Numbered from the stretch's first letter, positions 11,201 through 22,362 are shown. The stretch is DNA of 64,000 bases from Sugiyamaella lignohabitans (GCF_001640025.1 NC_031672.1:806001-870000); one strand, 5' to 3'. Translations and numbers: made by a program. Notes: generated from the sequence alone by a model not told the origin.

Positions 11201-12271
11201 TGTGAATTGAGTGTGTAGTGAATCTGGTGGCCCCGTTGTGGTTAGGTAGAGTGGACGTCGTCGGAGCTGGATGTGGTGATCTGGCGGTGTTTCGCGTGTC
11301 CCTGATTTCGGTGAAGCTGGTGAAGTGTGGTGGGTGCCGCGATCGCGCCTGTTGGGAGGGAGGAGGGTTGGGTATCACGTGCACGGGCAATTGCTGAGGA
11401 CTGAGGCTGACTGCAAGAACAAAGTGGGAAGGAGAGGGTGTGGAGCGGGATTGGTCCTGAGATCAATACAGAACTGCTTCTCTGAGGGAAGTGATTCTGA
11501 ATTGACACAGGTTCGAAACACGTTTTTTTGGTCGTTTTAGTTGGGTTTTGTTGAGTACAAATCCAATTAAGAGGTTCTTTTTTGAAAGTTTGGCGGTTTT
11601 CGTGTGCGGTTTGCCGGTGGTTGACTGTTGGAGCAAGCGAGTCAGCATTGCGTGTCGCTCGTTTTGAATCTCAACAGCACCTGTTTAGACAAGCTGGTTC
11701 ATATGGTGGTTTTGCAGGTGTAATAGAGCTGCTGCGTTGGTTGTTTTGGATTTGTGTTACAGGAGAGATCACACACAGTTGTAGTGTGATACATAGTCCT
11801 CCTACAAGTCGGAGCAGCTGAAACGCGCCATCATTTCGCATCTCATTCTATTGCCATCATCAGCATCTAACAGAACGCACTCTGATACTATTGACTGCTA
11901 ATAACCTATTTTCTTCTCATTTTTCTTTCTGTTTTTCTTTGGATATTTCGAACTATCGACTGAAAGAAATCTCAGGTTTGGTATTGTTTTATGGATCATA
12001 TGCCAACTGTCTTTTAAATTGGTTTTAAATTGGTACATCGACTATCTGTGTGGATATACGTTGGTAATCACCATATTTCGATATCGCCGATTTTACTGGC
12101 GAACTCTACTGGTAGTTTTATCAGCTATCGAATCTGATTGATACTGATTGTTTTCGATATCGAGTTTGTTGCCGACTCACTCGTTATCTGTCTTGCTGAC
12201 TCACTGACTCAGCAGTTACAGTTACTACACTTGGAAGTAGTAGTAGATCAATCAACAGGATCAATCTTACA
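11201..12271. other. Divergent promoter of SPC2 and MAG2
   Basis: 1.07 kb with no credible gene. CACGTG at 11376-11381 is an E-box of the Cbf1 type, 176 bases from the SPC2 ATG. The half near MAG2 is AT-rich with pyrimidine runs, as expected for a long yeast leader. There is no GCP copy. Confidence 0.6.
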
Positions 12272-14653
12272 ATGTCTCAAGGATACAACTTCAACGCCAA
12301 CTCATTTGTTCCAGGAAGTACTCAGGTAGTGAAATCTCCTGGCACGGGACCTGGATCGAGTCCTGATTCTAGTAACCTTAAAGTTGCTACGTTGAATGCT
12401 TCTCGTACAAAGTCCAGTGACGGTGCTGATACTCCAACTGGCAAACGAAATGGCAGTCGTAGAAACAGCAACAATGGTAATGACACTGGCCACGGTCTGA
12501 AAACTGGGAATATGAATGCCAATCAGCATAGAACTTCTCGTAATAACGGTCGTGGTAATAACAACAACAATAATAACAGTAACGACAAGGGAGGAGCGAA
12601 TCGTAAATCCAAGCCAAATGGTGGTGGAGGTGGTAGTCGCAAAGAGTCAAGACGGGGTGGTAACGATCTCTCTCTGTCTGATATCCTACAGAGTGAGAAC
12701 CGGAACAAGCGTGGTGAGATTTCTATTTCTCATTTGGTTGATCTCAGTCCTGGTCCTGAACATAGACAGAGCCAGTCTGGACGTAGAAGAGTGCCTGGAG
12801 CTGGATCAACTTACTCTTCTTCATATTACTCTGACTCGTACTACTCACATTCGAACTCATATTTGGACAAGGTCTCCTATATCAACATGACTTGTCGATT
12901 TGTGCTGGATCCTCGACTCGAGTATAAGTTTCTCTTGAATGACCCAGATTCACATGTTCCCATGGAACGGGTACTTCGAGTGATTTGCCAACCTGCTACA
13001 TGTCCTATATGCTTGGAAGCTATTCCTGAAGCACCGCGAATGCTTGAATGTGGTCATTTGATCTGTTATCCCTGCTTGTTCCGTTATTTGGACGCCGATA
13101 AGTTTGAAGTAAATCCATCTCCACCGAGACCATCAGCCGGTGCTGCTAGCACTACTGGTAGTAGTGGCAGGAAAAACAAGGAGTGTCCACTTTGTTTTGA
13201 CCGCATTCGAATCGAGAAAGTGAAACCGGTGACCCTAGCTGATGTTGGTGATGACAGGTTTGATGCTCCCAAGGTCGATGGGGAAGCGATATTGCGACTC
13301 ATGTTCCGACCTAATGACAGTCTTTTATCCATTCCTCGAGATACTGTGGGAGCCAAGAAATCCGATTTTTACGACCTGCCTTTGGTATCTGAGAAAGACA
13401 TCAGTCAATGTTCTCGACTTGTCAGGGGATCAGTGGAATATGCAATTTCCGAGTTCCAACGTGAGATTGCTGAGCTTAAGAAATCCCGCGAGGAAAATCG
13501 ACTTATGTATCAGGATGATGGGTACTGGCATACCGAGGCTATCAAGATGATCCAGGAGATGATTCGCATATATAGCTCGGAAAGTGGACTGGAAATCAAC
13601 GATAAAGACGGTATTACTGGTAGTGCAGGCACTACTGCCCCGACTTCGTCAGCCAACTCGCCAATTTCAGGCCCTTCACAGCCATCAACCGCTGCCAGTG
13701 CAATTCATTCTGGTCAAAGCACTCCTCAAATCCATCAAATTGGTGAGTGGCAGATAGAAGGCGATGTTCCTATGGGATCTTTTGATTCAGATGTTAAAGA
13801 AGAGGTAGAAGAGTCTATTTCTGAGCCGATTATAGAAGAGTCGGTGAAGAACCAGTTGAGCTCGCTATCTCTGAATGAAGAGCCTGTTAAAGACATCCAG
13901 TTGGCGAATGCTCAATCTGAGAAGTTTTATGGTCGATACAACGACGAAAGTGCATTCTTCTTCTATCAAACGGGAAGCTTGGAATCTTCAACAAAGTACT
14001 TTTTGGCTCCGTTGGATATTCGCATATTGAAGAAGGCGTTTGGTAGTTACAGTGAGTTTCCGGCAATTATTGTCGTCAAAGTGGAGAACATTTTGAACGG
14101 GACATCAGTAAACGATCAACTGAAGAAGCGAATGAAGTATCTGGGCCACCTGCCGACACAAACACCAGTCGCGTTCTTGGAATGTGATTGGCGAGACGTT
14201 GTTCCAGGTGAAGTTCTGAGATCTTTCAGCAAAGAACTGCAACTTAGGAAGAAGAGGAAACAGGATAAAGAAAAGAGGGAAGATCGAGATCAGAAGCGTA
14301 TTCAGAAAGAGCAAGAGGAACAGTTCAGAAGAGACCTTCTGCAAGAGTCAAACTCGCCATTTTCATATCCAGTCGGTTCATTAGGATCACCTCCCATGAA
14401 CGCATACGACGATTCCGCCGACCCAGTGCTTGCACCAGTTCCAACTCTCCCCGTGTCCCCTATACTTGGTAGCAGCGATAGCAACGATGGCTCGTCGTCG
14501 CCATGGGGAAGCAAGACCTCGTTTGCCCAAGCTGCATCTATCTCGAAAGCAGAGCAAGACGGCCGGATCATCGATGAACTACTCAGCGAGGCCGAACAAC
14601 GCAAAGGTCGTGGAGGACGAAAGAAACTGGTTCTCATGTCCAATCGGCACTGA
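12272..14653 (+). CDS. RING-finger E3 ubiquitin ligase, Mag2/RNF10 type
   Basis: A single exon of 793 residues. A low-complexity Ser/Asn/Gly-rich N-terminus (1-205) is followed by the conserved INMTCRFVLDPR segment near residue 210 and a C3HC4 RING around 245-315. The RING opens with CPICLEAIPEAPRMLECGHL and closes with CPLCFDRI, with a Ser/Gly insertion between the two halves. A basic coiled coil lies near 650-690. This architecture is that of Mag2 and human RNF10, which ubiquitinate 40S proteins on stalled or defective ribosomes (18S nonfunctional rRNA decay); the older alkylation-repair name is historical. The role here is inferred from family. The start is the first in-frame ATG after a stop-rich leader. 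A GCP C half lies 14 bases after the stop, shared with the convergent CRN1. Confidence 0.88.
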   Translation: MSQGYNFNANSFVPGSTQVVKSPGTGPGSSPDSSNLKVATLNASRTKSSDGADTPTGKRNGSRRNSNNGNDTGHGLKTGNMNANQHRTSRNNGRGNNNNNNNSNDKGGANRKSKPNGGGGGSRKESRRGGNDLSLSDILQSENRNKRGEISISHLVDLSPGPEHRQSQSGRRRVPGAGSTYSSSYYSDSYYSHSNSYLDKVSYINMTCRFVLDPRLEYKFLLNDPDSHVPMERVLRVICQPATCPICLEAIPEAPRMLECGHLICYPCLFRYLDADKFEVNPSPPRPSAGAASTTGSSGRKNKECPLCFDRIRIEKVKPVTLADVGDDRFDAPKVDGEAILRLMFRPNDSLLSIPRDTVGAKKSDFYDLPLVSEKDISQCSRLVRGSVEYAISEFQREIAELKKSREENRLMYQDDGYWHTEAIKMIQEMIRIYSSESGLEINDKDGITGSAGTTAPTSSANSPISGPSQPSTAASAIHSGQSTPQIHQIGEWQIEGDVPMGSFDSDVKEEVEESISEPIIEESVKNQLSSLSLNEEPVKDIQLANAQSEKFYGRYNDESAFFFYQTGSLESSTKYFLAPLDIRILKKAFGSYSEFPAIIVVKVENILNGTSVNDQLKKRMKYLGHLPTQTPVAFLECDWRDVVPGEVLRSFSKELQLRKKRKQDKEKREDRDQKRIQKEQEEQFRRDLLQESNSPFSYPVGSLGSPPMNAYDDSADPVLAPVPTLPVSPILGSSDSNDGSSSPWGSKTSFAQAASISKAEQDGRIIDELLSEAEQRKGRGGRKKLVLMSNRH

Positions 14654-14666
14654 TCCTGACACCCTC

Positions 14667-14731
14667 CGTCCCGACTCGAGCGAAGCGAGAGGAGCCATGG
14701 GGTCTGGGGCGTAGCCCCAGCCGCCGGAGGC
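14667..14731 (-). repeat. GCP solo C half between convergent genes
   Basis: Loop of hairpin A is GTA. It starts 14 bases after the MAG2 stop and lies 108 bases from the CRN1 stop. Confidence 0.9.
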
Positions 14732-14838
14732 ATGTCACCACCTCCCTCTCAAAGTTGGCAATACTTTTTATCCTTTTTCTACTTGTAAATATACATAAAC
14801 ACAATATATGTTAAATAGAGAACACGTCACGAAGAGGT

Positions 14839-17073
14839 CTATTTCTTAAGGGCCTGTTCGAGCTTGGCCTCGAGGGATTGTATGTGCGAGTGTTTCTTTT
14901 CCACATCGGCGAGCAGCGATTGGACTGTGGTGGTCAGCTTCGTAACGTGGTCGACGAGAACTTCAACAGTCTTGTCCACTCCGTGCTGGGAAAGAGTCTC
15001 GTGGAGACTCTTGGGAAGAAGAGGTGTGTGAACATTGCCGTTGGTGGTGGCCTCAGTTGGTTCGGGTTTCTTGGTCTCGGGCTCCTTGGTCTCGGGTTCC
15101 TTGGTCTCAGTAGGTTTGGGTTCGTCATCGACAGGGGTCGAGCTGGTAGGTGTGGCGGGTTCGGGTTTAGTCTCCTCAGCTACAGCATTAGACTTGGTAG
15201 AAGAGGAAGGAATTTTGTCGTCCTTGACAATGACAATGTCGTCTTCGTCTTTCCATGCACTGTCTTCGTCCTCCTTTTCACCCTCGTCTTCTTTCTCCGC
15301 GTCTTTAGCAAGGAACTTTTGCACATCCTTGGATGCAAAAATGTCCGTGTCATCTTGCTTGATAGAACGTGGTGTAGATGGGGTGGCTGGGGTAGACACC
15401 TCTTTAGTCTCTGTCTTGGGTTCTTCTTTGACAGCAGCAGGCTTGGGCTCCTCTTTAGGCTCCTCCTTGGGTGCCTCCTTGGCCTCAGATTTGGGCTCAG
15501 ATTTGGGCTCAGATTTAGGAGCTGGCTGTTCAGGTTTCTTCTCGGGAATGAAGCTGGAACCGGTCTTGCCATCAAACACATCAGCCAATGAAATAACCTT
15601 GGGTGCACTGTTCTTGCCCGAAGCCCATTCCTCTGCCGTCAGAGCATGCTCACCGGCTCTGGCTTCAGGGTAGATATCATCCTGGAAAGTATCTGCTCTT
15701 CTGGGAACAAAGAACTGAACAGGTTCAATCAACGAGTCATTAACCATTTTGTAGAATCGGACTACTTCATGTTGCTTGACATCTAAAGCTCTTCTTGGTA
15801 AAACACCCATGCCTCGTTGAGGCTCGATAGACTGGTATTCAGATAAAGCGATGAACTCGTCATTAACAAACTCAAAGTAACGAATGTTACCATCACCCTT
15901 ACCAGCCAAGTACAAACATTTAGTACCTTCATCATAAAAGGGCATGCAAATACCAGCTGAAGAGTCTAAAACAATAAAGCTGCCAATAGGTCCACTGGCC
16001 AGATCAGTAGCATTCCAAACACCCAATTGACGGTCACTCATTCTGCTGAAACCAGTAGTAGCCAAACGGTCGGAATCACCTAACCAAACAACTCTACTTG
16101 CCTTGGCACCAGCATGACCAGCACCTTCACTAATGATCTTTTCCTGACGAATGTCCCAAACACGCAGTTTCTTGTCTCTACTGGCCGTAGCCAGCAATGA
16201 ACCGTCGTGATTGAATGCAAACGACGTGATCAAATCCTTATGGGGCAGAGTATAAAGAGCCTTGCCTTGTTCAATGTCCCAAATCCTGACTGTATAATCA
16301 CCAGACGAACTTGCAAGGATATTCTCGGCTACAGGATGGAATTGGATATGACCCACTTTCTTGGAATGGCCAGTCAAGAACTTAACAGGCTCGACGTCCT
16401 TGATATCATCGACATCTTCACCCACGGGCCTTAAAGTGAATCCCTCAGGAACCTTCCAGATACCGATTTTGCCGTCATCACTCGCAGATGCCACCATTGT
16501 CTCGTCAAAAGGGTTCCAATCAGTGTCCAAAACAGCTGCCGTGTGTCCTCTGAAAAGAGGAATCTTATCAGGCAACTTTCCGACCTCTGACATGGGAATA
16601 ACTGCAAACGCTCCACCGCCAGAAGCGTCCCAATTAACTGAAATAAACTTGGTGTTGACCTTAACCAAATTCGAGTCCCACGCATTCTTGGTCAACCGGA
16701 CATTGTCGAAGCACAGCTCCTTCTTCACCGGCTGGCCATAAACGTGTCTGAACTTGGAACTTCTCACAAACGATTTACTGTCCGAGTTAGTTCTGTCTGG
16801 GGGGTCGACATGCCTCCGGCGGCCGGGCTCTGCCCGGACCCGTAGCTCCTCTCGCTACGCTCGTGTCGACAGCGGGGGGTTAAAGCAGCTCGCGACGCGA
16901 GCACAACGGGGTCTGGGGCAGCGCCCCAGCCGCCGGAGGCATCAGTGCCCAATTGGCACCTCGTGGACATGGGGTCGTCAGAGCTCACGAAGAGCCGTCA
17001 TAGATGCGCAGTAATGGCCGTTTTGTGGTGTATATCGAGGCAATTGCACTTGTGGAGTTTGGACCTACCTCAT
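14839..17073 (-). CDS. Coronin, actin-binding WD40 protein
   Basis: Exon 2 (16777-14839) encodes nearly the whole protein. I place exon 1 at 17073-17069, just ATGAG with donor GTAGGT, giving MSKSFVRSSKFRHVYG, which parallels the MSGKFVRASKYRHV start of yeast Crn1. Total 647 residues. A seven-blade propeller (about 10-400, with the signature SVNWDASGGGAFAV) is followed by a Lys/Glu/Pro-rich linker (420-570) and a C-terminal coiled coil (about 600-647). Coronin binds F-actin, oligomerises by the coiled coil, and regulates Arp2/3 at cortical patches. The 291-bp intron carries a full GCP element. A nearer ATG at 16970 also keeps frame but would need a poor GTGCCA donor, so I prefer the five-base exon. 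The gene is convergent with MAG2. Confidence 0.88.
16812..16940. repeat. Full GCP element (C-B) with altered stems, inside an intron
   Basis: 129 bp in the CRN1 intron. Left hairpin A is CCGGGC-TCT-GCCCGG instead of TGGGGC/GCCCCA, changed on both sides of the stem. The B hairpin is GCTCGC-GAC-GCGAGC, also paired. Confidence 0.9.
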
Positions 17074-18005
17074 CTTTGTCTTGTTTGCCTGTTGTGAATG
17101 CCCTTGAGTTGATAACTGACAGGCCAGTGCTGATGTGGTCGCAATGCAATCTGGCAGGCTGGCTCGCTTTGTTCGGTTCACAGTCTCGAGAACGCAATTT
17201 CCCGCCTGCTTCTGGGACTTTTGGGTTAGGATCCTGCTGGCACCTCGAGGCTGTCGCGTGACCGACAGGGTGCTTCATGGTAGACACTGAAGGACCCTAA
17301 TTATTATCTGACTTTTCGTTCTTCTCTTATCTGCTTCGTCGACCCGGGTACTGGTTTCCGTGTAAATGATTTATCCTGGGATATAGTTCAACCCAAATAG
17401 GGCATTTCAGGGGACTGCCATTCCCGGCGCTTCGTATTGTTGCTGAGGGGACCCAATGTACTCGGGACTGTTTTTTGGCCCAGGGAAGCTCGGCCCGTCC
17501 GAATTCAGAGGATTAGTGGGGTCGGAAGTGGAGCCCAACTATCCCTAAAATGGCCGTGGCTATTGACCCCACAACTGACAGGGACAGACCCTGCATCGTG
17601 CTCAACTCGGGTCAGTCCGTTTAGTGGGCATGGGCATATACGTCAAAATCTACTTATCAGGAAAGCTACTGCATGCATGCAACCCAGGCCACTAATGATA
17701 CTGTGTATACACGGGTCTGAAACCTAGATCGCATCACCCGGTCTCGGCGTGCGCTTATCTGTGTAATTATTGATCATTTACAGTTTGCAGGTTATACATC
17801 TGTTTATTATTACTCGGTACCGTCAGATCTGGCTTATCTCTATTATTATCTCACTTTAATATTTAAAAGGTAGTGTTTCTCACTTTTGCACTATCACTAA
17901 AATTGGCACGGGTTAAGCAACTAAGCGAAAGAATTCAAGTTAATTGACGAAGGTTATAGATCTACTGTGACTTCTGTTTAGTATCGTACCAGTGATATTT
18001 TCACC
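17074..18005. other. Divergent promoter of CRN1 and the aldehyde dehydrogenase
   Basis: About 930 bp with no credible gene and no GCP copy. GGGCATTTCAGGGG near 17400 recurs near 31502; the match is short and its meaning unknown. Confidence 0.5.
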
Positions 18006-19508
18006 ATGTCTGTGCTCACAACTATCTCTCCTATCACCTCGTCGGCTATTATTACCACACCTGCTACCTCAATTGAGGACATTGACAACAAAATTTTGCC
18101 TACTGCTGTTTCGGCACAAAAGAAATGGGCTTCTACTTCATTAGCTGAACGAAAGGCTATTGTGGCCAAGTATATTGAACTTCTGAAGGATGACGAAACT
18201 GCTACTCGTCTTGGTAAAGACATCACCAAACAAATGGGTCGTCCTGTCCGTTATACCAAGGGAGAAATATCCACAGCAGCATTGAGAGCAGAAGTTCTTC
18301 TTGGTTACGCTGATGAAGCTTTGGCTCCCGTCAATGTTGATGAGTCGACTCGTCCTTCATTTAAAAAATATCTTACAAAAGATCCTCTTGGAGTCATTCT
18401 TATCATCTTTCCTTGGAATTATCCCTATCTCTGTCTTACTAATGGTCTGATTCCTGCTCTTCTTGCTGGAAATTCTGTTCTTATTAAACCGTCTCCTCAG
18501 ACACCCAATGTAGCCAATGAGGTTGCCAAGCTGTTCAAGACTGCTGGTCTCCCCGATGGTGTACTCCAGGTCGTTCATTCTGGTGATGTCCAAGTTCTGG
18601 AGGGTCTCGTTCAACGTAAAGCTGTTGCTGGAGTGGTTTTCACAGGCTCGGTCGAGGGTGGTCTAGCTGTCCAAAAGGCTGCTGCTGGTCGTACTATTCC
18701 AATTGCTTTGGAGCTTGGTGGAAATGATCCTGCTTATGTCCGGTCAGATGTAAAGGACATTAAGGCTACTGCCGAAGACATTGTTGACGGTGCTATATTC
18801 AACTCGGGCCAAAGCTGTTGCTCCATCGAGAGAGTCTATGTGGACGAGAAAGTGTATGATCAGTTTGTTGATGCTGCAGTTGAAATTGTCAAGGGATACA
18901 AACTCGGTGATCCATTTGATGAGTCCACTCAGATTGGTCCTGTCATTTCCGAAAAAGCTGCTCGTGGAATCCGTGCTCAGATCAAAGATGCAGTGGATCG
19001 CGGTGCTAAGAAATTGATCCCATCAGAAACTTTTGCTCAAGCTGAGAAATTGAATCCCACTTTTGTAGCTCCTCAAATCCTTGTGAATCTTGATGAGACT
19101 AGTCGTAAGTATTTGAAATACAGTTGGTTGGGGCGCTACTCCGGACCATCTATCTAGGCGATACTGTGACAATGAATATCACTAACCACTTGACCAGATG
19201 TTGTGTGTACAGAGACTTTTGGTCCTGTTATCCCTATTATTAAAGTCAGTTCAGATGAAGAGGCAATTGCTAAAATGAACGACTCTGATTTGGGTCTGAC
19301 TGCTTCCGTGTGGACCTCTGATTTAGAAGTTGGTGAGGAATTGGGCAATCAACTTGAGGCCGGAACTGTCTTTGTCAACCGCTCTGATTACCCCGATCCA
19401 CACCTTGCTTGGACTGGATTCAAGAATAGTGGTCGTGGAGTGTCTCTTGGTCCCTTTGGTTTCACCTTTTTCACAAAACTCAAGTCGCATCATATCAAGG
19501 CTTTGTAA
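18006..19508 (+). CDS. NAD(P)-dependent aldehyde dehydrogenase
   Basis: Exons 18006-19104 and 19198-19508 give 469 residues, the usual ALDH length without a targeting peptide. Visible are the cofactor-site segment FPWNYP (about 139), KPSPQTP, the ELGGNDP motif with the general base Glu236, and FNSGQSCCSIER with nucleophile Cys271 (GQxC). The spliced joint restores CTETFGPVIP, the family's conserved ETFGP motif, and NxxGRGVSLG lies near the C-terminus. ALDHs oxidise aldehydes to acids; the subgroup (SSADH-like or broad aliphatic) cannot be settled by eye. The 93-bp intron (GTAAGT; ACTAAC; CAG) holds no GCP element. This is one of few genes with no GCP copy close to the stop; the nearest begins 400 bases downstream. 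Confidence 0.92.
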
Positions 19509-19907
19509 AATTTTATGCAACTCGCAGCCAGTTTTCATAGTAATTGATAGTTTTCAGCTTTACTTTTAATGTCTCAAATATCCAGTATGGCTCTTGGCTA
19601 ACTGGCTAGAACTTTTTGTATATATCAGTCTCATGTTATACTAATCTTGCAATAACTATTGAAACCAAAGAAGCTCAAGATGAACAGTGATTAATTGATT
19701 CCTTAAACACTCGAGGGAGTATTTGTCGGCGAACTTTTGAGTTTGTGGAGAAGGGAAAAACTAACTGGTTGATCAGGGATCAATCATACGCAATCACCCG
19801 AGTCATAACTGGGAACCGTTGAATGCAGTGGATTCTGAAATATCCCAGTTATCAACTTGCTTCCTTTGCTTGTTATTAGAGTATATCATCCGTCAACGGC
19901 CTGTGCT

Positions 19908-19962
19908 GCTCCGCGAAGCGGAGCACAACGGGGTCTGGGGCAGCGCCCCAGCCGCCGGAGGC
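19908..19962 (-). repeat. GCP solo B half, GCTCCGC stem type
   Basis: GCTCCGC-GAA-GCGGAGC hairpin, then GGGGTC, hairpin A with AGC loop and the outer core. Its outer edge abuts the dispersed 140-bp repeat. Confidence 0.9.
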
Positions 19963-20107
19963 AGCGTGGCCAATGTTCGTGTTTGATTCGAGAAAATAGA
20001 TAATACTAATAATACAGAATAAGAACCTTGGAGACTGGAGAAAGGAGACCAGAGCAGCGGACCAGAATAGTGGATAATGGCCATGTTGATCGATATTGAT
20101 ACATATT
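19963..20107 (-). repeat. Dispersed 140-bp repeat, copy 1
   Basis: About three quarters identical by eye to the reverse complement of 61494-61634, including the shared block GAACCTTGGAGACTG and TGGATAATGGCCATGTT. On the minus strand an ATG at 20084 opens MAIIHYSGPLL. Both copies carry a GCP element at the same edge. Confidence 0.75.
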
Positions 20108-20181
20108 TGGGAGAGTTTATTGCATGGGCTGGACTTCGAAATGCTAGTTGAATTCGATCGTCTACTTTCAAACTTCTAGTG

Positions 20182-20189
20182 TTACCCGG
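20182..20189 (+). promoter_or_regulatory. Reb1-like site
   Basis: TTACCCGG octamer, core of the Reb1 consensus; one of three within 260 bases. Confidence 0.35.
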
Positions 20190-20392
20190 AATTCACAGCT
20201 TTTAAAAAAAATGAAAGATGTTGCGGTGTCACAGACAGAACATGACATTAATCTGGTGGACCGGAAATATAAAACAAAACTTGATGGATTGAATGAAGTT
20301 GCACCTACAATACTACGAAGGGATTGGCTGAACAAGTGATCTATATCAATTTACTATAGCCATTCCATACGCAATGAAACTCGGGTGAAATT

Positions 20393-20444
20393 CTGTTACC
20401 CGGCTTTAAATCTCATAAATTAATTCAAATAAGCCGGGTAACAG
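20393..20444. promoter_or_regulatory. Inverted pair of Reb1-like sites
   Basis: CTGTTACCCGGCTT and AAGCCGGGTAACAG are perfect 14-nt inverted arms around 24 AT-rich bases. Each arm contains TTACCCGG. It lies between the ends of two convergent genes, where Reb1 roadblock termination would make sense; that role is inference. Confidence 0.5.
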
Positions 20445-20566
20445 CTGTGTGAAGAGACGGGAAAGAATTTATCCCTGGACACCCAATGTGTATAACAGAA
20501 GCTAAATAACTCCAATATTTGCTCCTGCCTTTTTTCTTCCGTCGTCCCATTTCATGTCTCAGCCAT

Positions 20567-20621
20567 CTCCTGCGAAGCAGAAGCAACCAGGGTCTGGGGC
20601 GGAGCCCCAGCCGCCGGAGGC
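20567..20621 (-). repeat. GCP solo B half
   Basis: Slightly decayed B hairpin (CTCCTGCGAAGCAGAAG). Ends 63 bases from the stop of the minus-strand gene at 20684. Confidence 0.88.
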
Positions 20622-20683
20622 ATCGCGGAGACAAAATACGGTTGTCTGACTTGATCAGTTCAATGAAATTTTTTTATTTAAAA

Positions 20684-21259
20684 CTACACATTATTGGACT
20701 TTTTCAATCGGGTTGAGCTGTCGCCAATCAGATGTAGAGCGTTATGAATGGCGCTCTGGATAGCGTTGCAGATGTCGTTTTCCGTCAAAATCACGCGAAC
20801 TTCTTCAGGCTCGCCAAGAGCTAACGTTTTGAATTTGAAAAACTTGAAATGAATGGTGATTTTCGGGAAATCTTTCAGATGAAGATCAGAAATTGTAACA
20901 TCGACGGTCCGACGGGGCCAGGGCAGTGCTCGAGCTAGCCAGTACATTTTACCAGCAACCGTCCCCAAAGGCTCATACAGTCGGAACGAATAGAGCAGGT
21001 CAAGATCCCGATATTCGACAGTAACCGCTATCACCCATGGTCTCTTTTTGTGTCTCAAAGCATCCAATACTCTTTCTTGAGCAGTCTTGTCGGAATTGGC
21101 CACCACTACCTGTATATTGCTGACCAAATTCGAACTGGCTGGTTTTGGTGATTCCTGCTGGAAACGAACGCCCACAGCGTGCTGGACTGCATCCAGCAGA
21201 CAACTTTCGAATAACGGGTCTGTCTGAACTCTGAATAGAAACGGACGCCACGACGCCAT
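20684..21259 (-). CDS. Unrecognised 191-residue protein
   Basis: A single open frame on the minus strand starts at an ATG (MASWRPFLFRVQTD). I do not recognise the family. The composition is that of a real globular protein: alternating hydrophobic and charged stretches, LYEPLGTVAGKMYWLARALPW in the middle, strand-like KITIHFKFFKFKTL near 150, and a helical C-terminus ending in a basic tail. No signal peptide or clear membrane segment is visible. It has its own intergenic space on both sides. A GCP B half lies 63 bases after the stop, the spacing seen at many recognised genes here, which supports a real gene. The existence call is firmer than any functional one. Confidence 0.65.
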   Translation of the reverse strand: MASWRPFLFRVQTDPLFESCLLDAVQHAVGVRFQQESPKPASSNLVSNIQVVVANSDKTAQERVLDALRHKKRPWVIAVTVEYRDLDLLYSFRLYEPLGTVAGKMYWLARALPWPRRTVDVTISDLHLKDFPKITIHFKFFKFKTLALGEPEEVRVILTENDICNAIQSAIHNALHLIGDSSTRLKKSNNV

Positions 21260-21485
21260 ACTTCTCCCTATCCTTGAACCTGTATGGTATCGTAACTGTC
21301 TCCTGATATCTCAACTGTAAATCAACGACATCATATCATCACCCAAATGAAAACTCAGCAGCACTTCATCATTATGCCGTCAACGCATAACGAACCAACA
21401 CCAATGCGACAGCCTGGCAAATTTCACCACCTCCGACTGTACACATAATTCATTGGTACCGGCTAGGACCTCGGGAGGGGGGTCT

Positions 21486-21540
21486 GCCTCCGGCGGCTGG
21501 GGCTCCGCCCCAGACCCTGGTTGCTCCTGCTTCGCAGGAG
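21486..21540 (+). repeat. GCP solo B half
   Basis: Outer core, hairpin A (TCC loop), CTCCTGCTTCGCAGGAG. Preceded by the run GGGGGGTCT that extends the element edge. Confidence 0.92.
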
Positions 21541-21835
21541 ACTTGGACCTCTGCCGAGTGGGCCCGTGATTCAACCGTGTAGCGGGTATTAAATATATAA
21601 CCTATGTTCAGAACCCAATCAAGTCAGCCAGACTTATCTCACAGCAGCACGCATGTATAAATTAATAAACTGAAATAGAATCAGGTGTTGAAGAGCCCAT
21701 GTCCCTCGCATATGGACCCTGTTACCCCTGCAGCGTCCCCACAGCTCCAGCAAAGTGGGCCCCTGACCACTGGACCCAAAAGACGACATCCAGCAACCAA
21801 CCGACCCCCGGATCAGACTCCCGTGCCTCGAACCA

Positions 21836-21896
21836 CGACTCGAGCGCAGCGAGAGGAGCAACCAGGGTCTGGGGCGGAGCCCCAGCCGCCGGAGGC
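21836..21896 (-). repeat. GCP solo C half
   Basis: Intact C motif, hairpin A with TCC/GGA loop and outer core, reverse orientation. Confidence 0.92.
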
Positions 21897-22362
21897 AGGA
21901 CCCCGATATCGCTGCTGCACGCCTAACCCACAAACGTGGCTGCTGTGTGGCGCATGTGCCCTGCGTGGACGCATGTGGCGCACTGTGGGCCGGTGGCTGA
22001 AGAAGGGGGTCCAGTCTGAGGAGTCGAGTGGGTTGTGAATTGGCGGTAGAGTTCACGCCATTGACCCACTTCAGGTGTGTTTAGAGAGTTAATAGTTTAA
22101 AAAACGGAATTACAGGAGTCAGTTTAATTGGATGGGAGGTTGCATGGCCCGTTGAGAGGATGCTTATCTAAGCCGTTTCAGGAGTGAAATTCCTTGCCCT
22201 GGAGATTAAGCACGTTGATCAGAGGATGACTGAATCGGATCGAATCAATTGTTACTTCGACGAGAGTTTGGGAAGAGAACGCAAATTGTACTTAAACGGG
22301 AGTTTCTGGTGTATTTTTTGTTGTTGTTCATAGGATTTTTTGGTTGAGAATTTGATTCTGAC

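Larger units (their letters stand above)
19509..20683. other. Intergenic region with repeats and Reb1-like sites
   Basis: Holds a GCP B half (19908), one copy of a 140-bp dispersed repeat (19963-20107), three TTACCCGG sites and a second B half (20567). The 63-codon frame near 20150 starts and ends in AT-rich sequence and has no recognisable family. Confidence 0.6.

Noticed and set aside
14878..15673. Long plus-strand frames opposite the coronin tail
   Set aside because: Mirror of the Lys/Glu/Pro-rich linker of CRN1.
16960..16970. ATGTCCACGAG as first exon of CRN1
   Set aside because: In frame, but the donor GTGCCA is poor; the exon at 17073-17069 has a better donor and gives a start more like known coronins.
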